This document shows positions 1 to 12,395 of a stretch of 64,000 nt of DNA, in pieces; positions within the stretch are counted from its first letter, which is position 1; each line of letters opens with the position of its first letter. Origin of the DNA: Sciurus carolinensis. Taxonomy: Eukaryota > Chordata > Mammalia > Rodentia > Sciuridae. A program made the position numbers and the translations under genes. The stretch spans positions 35,480,575 through 35,544,574 of the forward strand of contig NC_062221.1 of the NCBI RefSeq assembly GCF_902686445.1, in the 5' to 3' direction. The notes beneath the pieces were generated by a model. The model was given only the letters and a program-made list of their open reading frames with translations, was not told the DNA's origin and did no database searches.

Positions 1-591
1 GTGACTAAAATTGGTGGTCTGATGACCTCATGGCTGTGGCATGCCTAGTACCTGGCAATTTTTCTGTACAAGAGCACAGGATGCTTGGCTGTTGTGGTAA
101 TGCCCTGCACAGAGACTCTGCAAGAGTCCTATTAGTTCTGACTTTGATCTCAGGCACATAACTCCTGGGAATAGAGGAATTTTTATGCTAGATAACCACA
201 ATGTTTCACCAGTTTAGCTACTCCTGAGCTTGCCAGCTTCACAGTAACTTTAAACAATGAACTTTCTTCAGAGCTACACAAAGTTCCTAACATTGCACTT
301 TGCAACTGTGGATTGCAATTGCCGAAAGACTACATAGCTACATAGATGTTCTAGCTTCTGTTTCCTGAAAACACAGAATATATTTGCATAGTCTTCAACC
401 TGATAATGAGACATATATAAATAAAGATTGCTGGCATAACTCTTGAGATCTGCTTCTCCATCAGAGAGCAGCATTCCACCTGATTAAAAGCTGTGTTTAT
501 GAGTCTTTATTTTTCTAATTCCCATCACGCCTCACCAGAACTGCAAGTTTGACTGCGTTGGAAGAGTCAGAAATCAATACAATCAAAGTTT
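1..591. other. Unassigned sequence
   Basis: No repeat, RNA or coding signal recognised. Composition is moderately AT-rich with stops in all frames; the one short open frame (274-474, minus) has no recognisable domain. Confidence 0.5.
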
Positions 592-812
592 AAGGTGGGT
601 TGTCAAGACTTGTAATTCCAGTTACTTGGGAGATTGAGACAAGAAGATCACAAATTCAAGACCAGTATCAGTGATTTAGTGAGAACCTGTCTAAATTAAT
701 TAATTAATTAATAAGGCTGGGTATGTAGCTAGGTGGTACGTGCACTTGAGTTCAACTCCAAGTACCAAAAAAAAAAAAAAAAAAAAAGAAAGAAAAAACA
801 AAACAAAACAGA
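592..812 (+). repeat. Dimeric B1-dID-type SINE
   Basis: A B1-like left half carries the phrases 'cttgtaattccagttactt' and 'gagattgagacaagaagat', followed by 'gagaacctgtct'. An (ATTA)n-like linker separates it from an ID-like right half with 'ggctgggtatgtagct' and 'gagttcaactcc'. The copy ends in an A-tail of about 20 nt that becomes A-rich with G and C interruptions. The order left part, linker, right part, tail fixes the plus orientation. The copy is diverged and I did not find a clear target duplication. Confidence 0.85.
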
Positions 813-884
813 GAAGCCTCCAAACATGTTTCCTATCAAGTATTTAAATAGTTTATCAACCATAGATTTTTCTTTTTTACCTTA

Positions 885-1196
885 AGCAATGTTATGGTTT
901 GAATGAGTGTCCCCTCCAAAAGTCATTTTGAAATTTGGTTGTACTATGGCACTGGTGGGACCTGTGGAGGGTGACAGATTTATCATGGTTTCATCCCTAC
1001 AAGTGAGATTAATGCTTTTATGAAAGGACTTTCTTTGTTTTTTTGCCTTCCGCCATGTCTTGATGCAGAATGAAGGCTGGTGCATTGATCTTGGACATCC
1101 CAGCTTTCAGAAATGTCAGATAATAACTTTCTGTTTATGACAAGCCTAGTCTTAGGTATTCTTCTGTATCAGCAAAAAATGGACTACAACAAGCAA
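885..1196 (+). mobile_element. MLT1-type MaLR solo LTR with 5-bp target duplication
   Basis: The LTR body runs from TG at 890 to CA at 1191 (302 bp). It is flanked by identical AGCAA at 885-889 and 1192-1196, the 5-bp duplication expected of ERVL-MaLR. Recognisable MLT1-like phrases are 'gttatggtttgaatgagtgt' at the 5' end, 'gccttccgccatgtcttgat' in the middle, and 'gatcttggacatcccagctt' before the 3' end. No internal retroviral sequence adjoins it, so it is a solo LTR. Subfamily is not assigned. Confidence 0.85.
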
Positions 1197-1514
1197 ACAG
1201 TAACACAGTTGACTTGCTAACATTTATCAGGTGAATCAAAGAGACAATGCTAAATAGTTAACTGAATATCACATTCTCATTCACAAAGGTGAAAGGCTTC
1301 TCCTAAACTCTTGATCATCATCAAAAATTCTGGGGAGACTCGTAATAATAATGTTTGCATCTGTGTGTGGAAGGTAGACAATAAAAATACAAATGTGGCA
1401 AAATAAAAAGAAGTTTTGAATCTGGATAAAGTACTTATGGGAGTTATCTGTATTGTTTTGCAACTCTTGTGAGTTCAATAAGATTTCAAAGTAAAGCACT
1501 TTTAAAAACTTAAA

Positions 1515-1697
1515 CATGCTGTGTGTGGTGGTGAACAACTGTAATCCCACTAACTCAGGAGGCTGAGGCAGGAAGATTTCAAGTTCAAAGCCAGTCTCTA
1601 TAACTTAGCAAGGCCCTGTCTAAAAAAAAAAAAAAAAAAAATTAAGAAAAAAAAGGAATGGAATGTGCCTCAGTGGGTAAGCACTGATACAAAATCT
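1515..1697 (+). repeat. B1-dID-type SINE
   Basis: The left half has 'aactgtaatcccac', 'caggaggctgaggcaggaag' and 'aaggccctgtcta', then A(20). A short degraded right half follows with 'aatgtgcctcagtgggtaag'. The long internal A-run sits at the left/right junction. Confidence 0.85.
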
Positions 1698-2129
1698 GAT
1701 ACAAAAATTAAAATTAAGATTAAATCTGAAACATAAGAAGTAAATGCATCAACGTTTGAAATGATGCAATTTTATTTCCACTCATTTGCAATATGTAAAT
1801 ATTTAGAGGAAAGAAAATCTCTCCTTATTGCCATAGTACCTATTCAATGTGCACTTTCCCTGGGGTTATATAAACTCTTTGTCTTTAAAAAATTTTTAAT
1901 AAAGAAGAAAATATATCCTTGTCTACATGGAACAATGATATTCATACAATGGTACCACATGTTTTAAAATAGAATTTTTTTCTACAGTAGCTTGAACATG
2001 GCAAATAAAAGTAAAATTTAATTATGTTGATATTAAAAAGCATGTTTTTTAATCCCCTAATAGATGATGAAAGTTGACTTTCAATCTTAGCTCCTTGCAA
2101 TGTACAAATCTTCCAATTCTACATACTTT
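1698..2129. other. Unassigned sequence
   Basis: Nothing recognised; AT-rich, no long open frame. Confidence 0.45.
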
Positions 2130-2235
2130 CTAGAATTCAAGAGAGTAGTCAACTTCATTTCTCATCCATAAAATCTGGATTACACTTAAGTTATTAAAGG
2201 AAATGAGAATAGAAACATGCATTCAAGCAGGAAGA
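2130..2235 (+). repeat. Possible MIR fragment
   Basis: The order 'caacttcatttctcatccat', 'aaatctgga', then 'ttaaaggaaatgaga' recalls the MIR 3' half (the part reading 'cctcatctgtaaaatgggga' in the family). Strongly diverged and short, so the call is tentative. Confidence 0.4.
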
Positions 2236-3019
2236 CTCAGCATCGGTATATAGTTGTGAAATGAGAAGGAAACACTTTTACTGATGTTGTTCCTGTGAAC
2301 TATTCATTGATCAAATCTAATAAAAATGTGACATATATGAGAAATAAATATGGAAGTAAAAATCTTCACATTTAAATTTGATTATACACTTTACTTAATG
2401 ATCCCATGTAAAAGCTCTCAATCATAAACAATGAATTGAAGTAGTATTTTCTTAGAATTTGTTAACGTTTGAAAAATTTTATTAGAAATTTCTTTACTTA
2501 GTATTCTTTATTTCATTTCACAGTGAGATTTATTTAGGAGAATCAACTTTTCTACTTTTCATTCCTATTTCATAGATAAGAAAGCTAAGGGTAAACATAG
2601 TGTACCCGGATGGAAAAACATAACTTTGTTACTATAGAGAACATTTTTTTTTTTTTGCTTTTAGGCATAAACATTTTTATTTGAGCAATAAAAACTGTAC
2701 AATAATGTTATATAATATAATGTATGCTGATATGCAAATTATCTTCCTTGAATGGAAGAATCACTCCTAACATTTTCAGAAGTACCTTCTATATTCATAT
2801 AGTTTAGCTCTTTTTCTCAATGAGATAAATGGTCACATGTGTAGTCATTTTAAGTGAGTCAGAGATAGATTCTATGTGATTAACATGAGTACATTTGAGT
2901 TTGATATATAAATGCTTTAATGACAAAAATATTTTGGATATAGAGAGCACTATGTCAACATGAATAGTCATAATAAAATGGAAATATCTCACATATCTAA
3001 AACTTATCACCAAATTGCT
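2236..3019. other. Unassigned sequence with a T-run
   Basis: No element recognised. A T-run near 2646-2656 is followed by AT-rich sequence containing 'gagcaataaaaactgtaca', which could be the 3' tail of an antisense retrocopy, but no parent sequence is recognised. Confidence 0.4.
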
Positions 3020-3140
3020 ATAACAAATATTGCGTATTATCCTCACATAAATCTTGTATTATAGAGATATTTATTTCCATATTAGAGGTGAGGAAATTGA
3101 GGCCTATGGCCTACTCAATGACATACACTTAGTATGACAA
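3020..3140 (-). repeat. Possible MIR/L2-type core fragment
   Basis: Contains 'tattatcctcacataaa' then 'agaggtgaggaaattgaggc', a phrase common to antisense MIR elements. Short and diverged. Confidence 0.45.
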
Positions 3141-3725
3141 TACATATCATATTTAGTTTCTAAGTCATTATTATTCTCCTCTCAACAAAGTAAATAAATA
3201 TTTTTTCCAAAACACTTTATAGAGCAAGAAGATAAGAATTAAGCTATCTTAATTTCTCAGCTTAAGATCTTTAGGAAAAAATAAGAGTATCCAAGGCTTT
3301 ATGTTTTGGAAATTTTGAGACTTATTACCCTAGCAAAGATTGCAAAGTTCTTAAAAATTTAAAGGCCATGCTCAGGGCAATTGTGCTAGGTTTTTCTTGC
3401 ATGCTGCCAAGAGATGGACAAGAACCAGTGGCCAGATCTCACAGAAAGTTGAATTCTCATAGAGTAATATGCAGATGCATTGAGTAGCTAGGATGGTATT
3501 CTCCTACCACAAAGGCTAGCCTGAAAGATGAAGAGTCTGTGATTACTGGAAACTGATCAATAAACATTTTAATTTTAATGCATATTCTGGTTCTGAGATT
3601 GATGTGTGGATGTAGGAGAGTATTAGAACCACTTAAACCTCAATAAGCCCAAAAGACTATGCAATGAGAGTGTTAGTACTATTTTCCATGGAATAAAGAA
3701 CAAAACACTTTGTCAGAAAATTCAC
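3141..3725. other. Unassigned sequence
   Basis: Nothing recognised. Confidence 0.45.
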
Positions 3726-4140
3726 ATTGACTATATGTTGGGTTCTGTGGGAGCCAGGCTCCCTAGAAAGCAGAATCTATAAAAGGCTTAAATTAAAAGT
3801 TTATTGCATAATGTGATCTGAGTAGCAGGAGTGAGTAAAAGATGTGATACAAAAAGGACGGGGCAGGGAACAAATACAAAGAGGCTTAATGCAGTTGGCC
3901 AATAACTACTGTTTTATTCTGACCATAACTCCTGAATAGTCATTAGGAAATTATCTCGGAACTGGCCATCAGGGAAACAAAAGAGAGTTACGCACTATTG
4001 GTTAAAGGCTGTCCCCTTGAGGCATAAACATAACCCATTTAGGAAACACAGGCACTGCTCTCAGTATCTTTATGGCCATCTCAACAGCAAGACCCCAAGG
4101 TACAGTAGATGCTTTTGGAATTCCCTTGAATAGGAAGCTT
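3726..4140 (-). mobile_element. Possible old LTR remnant, antisense
   Basis: Read on the minus strand, the block ends with an AATAAA-type signal (plus-strand 'agtttattgcataatg'), then 'cttttatagattctgc' and 'ggagcctggctcccacaga'. Average GC is higher than the flanks. The layout resembles the 3' part of an LTR, but I cannot name a family and see no flanking duplication. Confidence 0.3.
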
Positions 4141-5844
4141 TAATCCTAATAAAATCCTGATAAAATCCACTGTGCCTATACTGTACATATGAAAAAAATG
4201 ATTCAACCAGGAAACTGAAACTTGTGGCAAAATTGATTTATAGTGCTATGTTCCATGTATCCTAGGTATAAAAAGTATATTATGTGGATCATATAATAAA
4301 GTACGTTGTATATTGTTTCATCACACATCCAGGATCCTGGAGGATAGCATCCCAAGTTCAGGGATGTTGTTCTTAAGTTGCAACTTCATCTAAATGTCCA
4401 TGAGCTCTTTCATATTCTATTAGATCAGCTACATCTAGGTGTTGGCTATATGACAATGCCAGTGGACCTCATGGCCATCGATATAATGCATCTCCTCTTT
4501 TACCACAAAATGAATTTTTGGTCAGTCAATGGTACAAGTGCAGTCATGTAAATAGATTAGACTTCTATAAGCCTCAGAACAGCAAAACAGTGATGATGGC
4601 AAAAATATTGCATGAGAGAAGACAAATTCATAACAAGAATAAATGTGAACTGAGAAACTCAGGGTGAAAGGAACAGACCCAAGTCCTGGACCTGAAGTTA
4701 ACCTGCATGAAGGTAGTCAATGCCCACAAAGAAGTTGCTGCAATGGATGTTTCTTATGTGAAATGGTACAGATTATATGTTTGGTGCAGGGTTCTAGGAA
4801 TCAAGGTAAATAGTGGTTCTTTAAATTAATGAGATTTTATTTTTAACTCACCTAAAAGATGATTGAGTCATTTAATTTCATCTAGAAAAGTGATTTTCCT
4901 TGCAGTAAAGTGTCTTATAAAAAATTCACAAACTTTATATTAAGGATTACTTAGATTCATGGAAAAAAATGAAATGAATAAATGAACATTTTGTTTCAAA
5001 GAACAGGGTAGAACTTTGTTAAAATTAGTAACCTAAAGAATCTTAAAAACACACAGAGAATAGCTGAAATTATGAAATTTCTGTTTAGATCCTAAACCTC
5101 TGACCCATTTGGTGATATTTAGAGTTATTAACATTCCCAAATCAAGATAGTGCTCTGAAATGCAGTAATCACATTTTTCCTTTTGGAAGTCAACCTAAAC
5201 CTTAGCAGACCCCTCCTAACAGTTAAAAAATGGGGTGGTGGTACCCCAAGGTAGTCTGCCCAACTCTAAAGTTGTCCAATGTTTTAATCATGGTTGCTGT
5301 TTCTTGTTTATTATAAAATCAAAACATCCTGACATTTCAGCAGCTGCCATTTGTTTTTCTATAGGGAGAATCCCATACAAAGTAGAAATCAGACTTCAAA
5401 TGATTCACCTGTTTTGCTCAAGTTCCTTTTTTGGCTGACTTGACAATAAGAATATTGTGATGCACATGCTTATTTATGCTTGATTACTATTATAACACTT
5501 AATGGGATGCATTCTTAACTGTAATGAATGAACCAACAGAAGACACATATGCACCTTCCAACCTTAGAAGTTTTTCCCTGCAAGTAAATAATTGGAAGTT
5601 AAAATTGGAAAAGAAATTTCAACATTTCCTTTCTTCACGTGATATATTAATTCCTTGGTGAAGAGGAAGAACAAGAGATCCCTAGAGTAAGAGATTAGAT
5701 TGCTTAATATAAACATCTTTCTATTAAAAAATGGGAAAAAATGTGTTCCAAGAAGAAATACTTAAAATATTGAATTTTACTTTCTGTACAATGCATTCAT
5801 GATTCAGTAGAGCAAAACAAATACATTGGTAGAAAAGGTATTGT
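4141..5844. other. Unassigned sequence
   Basis: No repeat family recognised with confidence. Open frames such as 5235-5438 (plus) are short and lack domains. The part around 4300-4790 is less AT-rich and could be an old ERV-internal remnant, but I cannot support that. Confidence 0.4.
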
Positions 5845-6010
5845 GAAAGAGCTGGGGTTCAAATTTCATCTGTCATTTATTAGCCATTCAATAGATCACA
5901 AGTCTCTAAAACTTAATGTTCCATCATTTTCTCACTTTCCTTCCACACCTTACAATAGATAATGTATCAATGTGTACAGGTCACTGTGTTCACATTTACC
6001 ACAGAATATA
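5845..6010 (+). repeat. Possible MIR fragment
   Basis: 'gagctggggttcaaatttca' followed by 'tagccattc', 'caagtctctaaaacttaat' and 'tcattttctca' follows the order of the MIR core and 3' half. Diverged. Confidence 0.4.
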
Positions 6011-6094
6011 GGCTGGCGTATTATAAGTTTTAAGTTCAGTTTGTGTAAGATTTTTCAATTTTTTCTTTTCTTCCAGTTCCTTAGAATGGTAGTT

Positions 6095-6312
6095 TGTTAA
6101 ACCCCAGGGCTGTAAGTGTCCCAAGCTTACTTTTTACCAATCCCAAACAGAGAACTCGGAGGACTCAGTGGAGAGGTTTCTGAAATTTTATTACTCACTC
6201 CTTAGTGGCAGCAGACCAGGATAAATGGAGGGACACACAGCCTACAAACAGAGGGAATATATAGGTTAGGTCGCATGCCTGCCATGCAAAGAGGTGTTCA
6301 AAGTCCTTAAAG
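6095..6312 (-). mobile_element. Partial ERV LTR, antisense
   Basis: On the minus strand the order is a TATA-like 'cctatatattccctctg', a GC-richer stretch, a polyadenylation signal in 'gagtaataaaatttcag', and then a U5-like stretch containing 'cactgagtcctccgagttc' and ending near 'gcttgggacacttac'. This is the promoter, R and U5 arrangement of a retroviral LTR. The U3 end is missing where L1-like sequence begins at about 6315. It does not look like the other LTR families in the window. Confidence 0.5.
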
Positions 6313-6314
6313 AA

Positions 6315-6580
6315 AATAACTGTCAACCAAGACTGCCAAGTCCAGGAATGCTATCCTTCAAAATCAAATACAAATAAAACCTTTCCAATATAAGCAGAAA
6401 CTAAAATAATCCATCCCTACTAAACCATTACCTAAAGAAATAACACAGAAATGAAAAACTGAAGAACTCACAAATGAACAAATCTCATTTAAAGAGTAGC
6501 TAAGCAAATGAAAAACAGGACAAAATTAACCATTATAAATAAATCAAATGGCAGAAATTAATAAACATTTCTCTGTCTTT
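6315..6580 (+). mobile_element. Old L1 (L1M-type) fragment, sense
   Basis: 'gactgccaagtccaggaatg' and 'ctatccttcaaaatcaaata', followed by A-rich sequence with many 'aaaatgaa' and 'gaagaactcac' phrases, resemble a sense L1M segment. It directly precedes an L1 3' segment on the same strand, so the two may be one internally deleted copy. Confidence 0.45.
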
Positions 6581-6900
6581 ATAGCTTCACAATTCATAAT
6601 AGCCAAGATGTCCACCCTAGATGTCCATCAACAGACAAATGGATAAAGAAAATGTGGTACACAATGTAGTTTTCTTGGGGAATAAAGAAAAATAAAATTG
6701 TCATTTGCAGGGAATTGAATTATTTTAAGTGAAATAAACAAATTCAGAAGGTTAAGGGTTGTATATTTTCTGTCGAATGTAGAAGCTAGAGAGGAAAAAG
6801 GAAAAGAATATCAGGTGGCATCTCATGAAAATTAAGGGAGATCAGTAGAGGAAAGGGCTCAAGGGATCAAAAGTCAGGAGGGAGGGGGAAGTAAGTACAG
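6581..6900 (+). mobile_element. L1 3' end fragment, sense
   Basis: Contains the L1 ORF2 3' phrases 'atgtccatcaacagacaaat' and 'ggataaagaaaatgtggtac', then 'gtcatttgcagggaattga' and 'agtgaaataaacaaattcag'. These are the last part of ORF2, with the 3' UTR following. Heavily diverged, with small deletions. Confidence 0.8.
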
Positions 6901-6969
6901 GGGAGTGATATTAGTCAAGTTATGTTGTTATGTTGTGTACATGTCTGAATATATAACTGATCCAGTCAT

Positions 6970-7130
6970 TATGTACAACTATAAAAATGTGGAAAAGAAG
7001 GAAAAGTGTGAAATGAATGAGAAAAGGAGAAAAAGGAGGGAAAGACAGAGATATGGAAAAGAGATAAAAGAAGAGGAAGTCAATGAGGGAAGGAAGGAAA
7101 AAGGAAAGAAGGAAGGAAGGAATATCATCA
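6970..7130 (+). repeat. Purine-rich, GGAA-like low-complexity tract
   Basis: Almost entirely A and G on the plus strand, ending in (GGAA/AAGG)n at about 7085-7120. It lies just 3' of the L1 fragment. Confidence 0.75.
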
Positions 7131-7440
7131 AATCTTAACTCAAAAAATTCTTTATTTGATAGGCCAAGGAAACAGAAATCACTTTCTACTCTTTACTTTC
7201 CATTTGTGTTTCTTTTCATAATTGTTTTGTTTATTTTAATGGAAGTATTTAATTGTTAAAGAAAAATACAGGAATCACTAGAAGTTTTAAATATGCAAAT
7301 AAATATCTAAATATTTAAATAAACCATAGATAAAATGAAGAGTAAGATAATTTATGGAGTAAATGAGATGTCAAGTGACAGATAAAACATTGAAATAAAG
7401 AGACCACATATTGATTCAGACAAAGCTGTGTGCAATGAAA

Positions 7441-7475
7441 AGACAATAAATAAATAAGTAAATAAATAAATAAAT
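7441..7475 (+). repeat. (AAAT)n microsatellite
   Basis: Eight AAAT-like units with one substitution ('aagt'). Confidence 0.85.
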
Positions 7476-7574
7476 CAGATGACATCATTGTTCAATTTGT
7501 TATGAGAGTAGGTATTTGCGTTTGGATTACTGGGACTTGTTCAGTAGGGCTGTTGACAAAAAGAAAACAAAACA

Positions 7575-8631
7575 AAACTTAGTATTTGACATTGAGTTGG
7601 AGATTTTTTTACATATTGTGGATCATATTCCTTTCTCAGAGGCATAGTTTGCAAATACTTTCTCCAGTGCTTTAGATTGTCTCTATATTCTATTGCTTGT
7701 TTATTTCCCTATGTAGAAACTTTCTAGTTTGTTGTGATTCTATTTGCATAGTTTTTGTTTTGTTTTCCTGTGCTTTGGGGACGGGGATCTTGTCCCCACC
7801 CCCCAAAAAATCCAATATTCTGAAGTATTTCCTGTTTTTTTTTTTTTTTTTTCCTCTCATAATCTCATAGTTTCAAGTCTTAGATTTAAGTCTTTAATCC
7901 ATTTTGAGTTGATTTTTTTACTGGTGAGAGAGAGGATTCAAATTCTAGTTTCATTTTTCTGCACGTGGATATCTAATGTTCCCAGAAACATTAATTGAAA
8001 AGACTGTTTTTTCTCAGCACACATTCATACCACCTTTGTTAAAAATCAGTTATCTGCAGATTTGTGGGTTTACATCAAGACTCTTTATTCTGTTACATTG
8101 TTCTGTGAATCTGTTTTTATGCCAGTACCATGCTGTTTGAGTACTAAAGGTTTGTAGCATATTTTAAAGTCAGGTAGTATAATGCTGCCTTCTGTTTTGT
8201 TCTTTTTGCTCAAGATGATTTTTGCTATTCAGGATATTTATGTTTCACATAAATTTTAGAATTTATTTCTAATTCCATGATGCATGATTTTGGTGTCTTG
8301 AAAGGAATGACATTGAATATGTTAATCATTTTTGGTATTATGTGCATTACAACAATATTGACACTTCCATTTCATGAACATTGGATGTCTTTGCATTTTT
8401 TTGTCTTCTCTTCAAATTTTTTTCATTAGTGTTTTAAAAATTTCATTATAGTTCTTTCCCTTTCTTGAGGGATTTCTAGGTCTTTTTGTCTTTTTAACAA
8501 TTGTAAATGAGATTGTTTTCTTGATTTCTATTGCAGATAGTTCACTATTGGTATATAGTACTGCTATTAGTTTTTGTATATTGACGTTTTATCTTAAAAC
8601 TTGTCTGAACTCATTTATTAGTTCTAATAGA

Positions 8632-8666
<35 letters not shown>

Positions 8667-9210
8667 AGAGAGAGAGTTTTTGGTGTTTTCTGTATATATG
8701 GTCACATAATCTGCAAAAGGTGACAACTTTCCTCTTTTCCATTTTAGATGACATTCATTTCAATAATAAAGTAAAAATATTTTAAGTAAAAGTGTAAAAA
8801 GTGAGTATCTTTGTCTTGTTCCAGGTCAGAGAGAAAATCTTTTGCTTTTCTCCTTTCAGTGTAATGTTAGCAGTTGGCATGTTAAAAATGGCCTTTTTAT
8901 GTGAAGGTCCATTCTTTCTATCCCCAATTTCTTCAGTGTTTTTATCAGGAAAGGATACTGAATTTTATCAAATGCCTTTTATGCATCTATTGAGATTTCT
9001 ATATGGAATTTGTCTTCCATTCTGTTGATGTGGTTTATCATGTTTATTGATTTGAATACATTGACCCATCCTTGTATCCCTATGATGATTTCCACTTGAT
9101 CATCATGAATATCTTTTCAATTTCCTGTTAGATTTGTTTCCTCATACTATGTTGAGGAATTTTGCTTTTATGTGTATTAAACGTATAGGTCATTCTAATA
9201 AAAAAAATGA
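7575..9210 (-). mobile_element. L1 ORF2 fragment, antisense
   Basis: The plus strand carries classic antisense ORF2 phrases in order: 'gtttgcaaatactttctcc' (7650), 'gtcttagatttaagtcttta' (7877), 'tgccagtaccatgctgttt' (8121), 'gcatctattgagatttct' (8983) and 'ttgacccatccttgtatccc' (9060). These span from the C-terminal part of ORF2 back into the reverse transcriptase region. Frameshifts and stops are abundant, so the copy is dead. A (GT)n tract sits inside at 8635. Both the 3' UTR and the 5' end are missing. Confidence 0.9.
8635..8676 (+). repeat. (GT)n then (GA)n microsatellite
   Basis: About 15 GT units followed by about five GA units, inside the antisense L1. Confidence 0.95.
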
Positions 9211-11089
9211 ATAAAACATATATGTCTATGCTCTCCATTGTCATGTCTGGAAATTTGATGATTTAATGATTATCTAAGAATGGTTTAACGGTAAATGATG
9301 CCATGACCTTAGCTTATTATAGAAGCTGCCTAATACTGTGATAAAGTATACTAACTCATTAGGGAACCACATGACTACAAAAAATTCTCTTCCACAGATT
9401 ATTAAAAACAGTATTTCCAGTGACATTAATAGCATAGTACTTTTATGTTTTCTATAATATCAAATATCACATCAACTTTAGGTTTTAACTGTTCTTACCT
9501 AAAGAAAATTTGAGAATGGAAATAAATGATCTACAGAATTTGTTCTGTATGGATAGGTTTTCTCCCAGATAATCCTACCAGTACTTATTAAAATATACAT
9601 TATACTCTGTTAAATGATAATATTTAAATAATATTTTGAGGTTTGAGAGAGTAAATTAACATAAAGACTGTTATTTGGTACCTGCACAATGTAATGTAAT
9701 GACAAAATATTTGCTATTAATGATAGTAAGCAAATCTAAACAACTTTGCAAGGGACAATATAAAAAATGTGAAGAGTGTTAAAATATAATACTTGAACTA
9801 TTTAGTATGTAGCTGAGAGGAGTTTTATAGGTGTGAAGATTTTCTCCATTCCATATTTATTATGTAAGAGTAACATAATAAATTTTTAAGGTTTCATTTT
9901 GTTATTCTCAATTTGATGAATTGGTAAACAATTTAATATAGAGTAGTAGATGTTACAAATAGTCAAAATTGTTGAAAAAGAAGAGTATATGCATATCATA
10001 CATTAAAATTGATTTAAAAATTTCAATACCTAAGAGATGAAATGAGAGGGACAGTACATGAATTGGTAAAAAGTAGAGTGGAATTTCCAAAAGTGTGAGG
10101 TAAAATGGAAGTCCTTACACAAATTTGTTTCATGACATCATTCATATTTCACATATCTGAAACCTTAAGCCTTGTACTGTGAACTCCTTTATTGATTTCC
10201 AAATGACGCACATGCCTTTTGACATTACCCTAAAGGAAAAAAATGAATGAAACAAAAAAAAATGATGCCATATTGGTCATTTAAGTTTGAATTTCATTGC
10301 ATTTTATAGAACATGCATGGAAAAGGGAAGACACTGAAGTATATAACTCCATTCCTGAGAACGTTATATTGTCAGTGTAAAACTTGATTATTGAATCTTG
10401 ATTTTAGGTATCAGGAATTACATAACACTTTAAGTTTTGTGAAAAACAAATTCTGTAGACAAATATTGAATAGACTAAAGAAGTAAAATGTCATTGCTTA
10501 AGGATTCCCACAGAACCTACCAAAGTATTGGAGTATGTGTTGTAGATTTGGGAAATGACTTTCAGGAATAGGTATGACTCAATTCCACTGAGGTCTTTGA
10601 AGAGAGAGAATACATGCTGACTCTGTGTTTTCTCACCATAGGCTAGCAAACATATTTAAAGGAAATACTTATTAGTATACATTTTTGACATAAATTATAT
10701 CACTTTCAATGAACTGCACTTTAATACATAAAGTCATAGATTTGTAAGTACTTTAAAGTAAATTTGAAGATGAAACTTACGACAAAAGAGGAACTAAAAC
10801 ACAAAAGAGAAAGCAAGCTGTTTATTCTTAGTATTGTGTATTTCCACTTGAGAATCATAATGTGATCCTTATATACAAATTTAAAATCTAAAAGTATAAA
10901 TAAAGTAAAATAACATTGTGAAAAACTCAAGGGTATACCATGAAGGTACTAACATCATTTCGTGAGGAATATAATTATAGCATAATTTTATCTTGCATAT
11001 ATGTGCTACAATTTTAATTATAACTAGCATGCCTCATTTTTAATGATCAGTAACTAAATGTCTTGAGGAAAAGAAGCAAAAGAATGTGA
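9211..11089. other. Unassigned AT-rich sequence
   Basis: No repeat family or gene recognised. Stops are frequent on all frames. Confidence 0.45.
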
Positions 11090-11330
11090 GACAATTACTG
11101 TGTGCCAAATGCTATAAAAAACAGCGCAATTTACTGTCATACAATGCACAGATCATTTTGTGTAATAATTTAAAAGATACTTAGTCACATAGGTACTGTC
11201 ATTTTCCCAAAGTTACAGACTACTTGAGAGCAAGGATCATGTTGACATATGTACACTTAAACATTAAGTGCAGCATTTTATTCACACTGGTAGCAAACGA
11301 TTCCAATTACAAATTGTCTGAATGAAATTG
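11090..11330 (-). repeat. MIR and/or L2 fragment
   Basis: 'attactgtgtgccaaatgct' followed by 'ggtactgtcattttccca' is the antisense MIR arrangement. The next part, 'gagagcaaggatcatgttga', resembles the sense L2 3' end ('gagggcagggactgtgt' in the family). Possibly two adjoining old elements. Confidence 0.5.
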
Positions 11331-11359
11331 TAGGCTGTTTTTATAAAAATGTTATTTGT

Positions 11360-11530
11360 TCTTTTAGGTAGAATCCATTTAGATATAATTATAAAATACA
11401 AGCATAAACTATATCTTATTTTAATTCACATCCTGGAACTTCTCCTTCCCCTTTACTTTCTCCACTCCTTGCTCCCTTCCCTCTATTTATTTTTTAAATT
11501 AATTTCATGTGTAAGTCTTAATATGTACTA
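11360..11530 (-). mobile_element. Possible L1 3' UTR fragment, antisense
   Basis: The order 'aattcacatcctggaacttc', then 'tccttcccctttactttctcc', resembles the pyrimidine-rich antisense 3' UTR at 48.4-48.5 kb in this window. Weak. Confidence 0.35.
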
Positions 11531-11605
11531 ATTATATTTACCTAATATTCTTATGGAAAAATTCATGATATAAAAGGAAAAAAGAAAAAAAAAAGACCAG
11601 ACACA

Positions 11606-11606
<1 letters not shown>

Positions 11607-11645
<39 letters not shown>
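11607..11645 (+). repeat. (CA)n microsatellite
   Basis: About 19 uninterrupted CA units, preceded by a short A-rich tract. Confidence 0.95.
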
Positions 11646-11647
<2 letters not shown>

Positions 11648-12395
11648 TTCTATTTCACAGTACTGTTCTCAAAAGCAATTACTCTAGCCACTCACTTTCA
11701 TATGTTGTATTTTTAAACTTACCTGTTTTATATAACATAATGCATACATATTTTTATCAGTTTTTAAAGTCGATTGATGCTGTTTTTAACCAATGAAGAT
11801 TAGCTTATACTGATCACAAATTACATCATTTTCCCACTGTTGTATGTAGTGAGGAGTTGGTGACTCATTTAGTATGTTCTCATTGCTGTAATATAGAAGG
11901 ACTAAAAGCCAATTTTCTTTTACTTTTTTGTGTATCTTGACATTTTTAGTGTTAATAAGTGTGTTGGAATTTTATTTACTTAGAATTTTGTGTACTTATA
12001 TTGATATTTTCCACAAAGTAAAGTAGATCTATAATATGAATGAGGATATAATATCCAGTTCCTTCATTTACAAAATAAGGTATTAAGTGCTCACTATTGA
12101 CAAATGGTCATAAATATTTTAATTCCTGGAGATTTTCCTAATGAAGCACTTCATACAACCATTCCAAAATAGATTAATTTCTTTTGAGTCATCTTACCCA
12201 TTATGTTATCTTAGATTTCACTTTAAATTTTAATGGTTTTATTTCTCCTATATTCCATTTTCTCCTGTTTCATGATTGCCTCCTCTTTCACTAAGAGACT
12301 GCCTCCAGTATTTTCTAAAGAAAAGTGACTAAGATATAAATACATTTGGTCCTCAAATCTCTGAAAATGTCTTTAGTTTTCTCTTATTCTTTAAC
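11646..12395. other. Unassigned sequence
   Basis: Nothing recognised. Confidence 0.45.

Noticed and set aside
6970..7130. Lys/Glu-rich open frame at 6905-7138
   Set aside because: It is the translation of a low-complexity purine tract.
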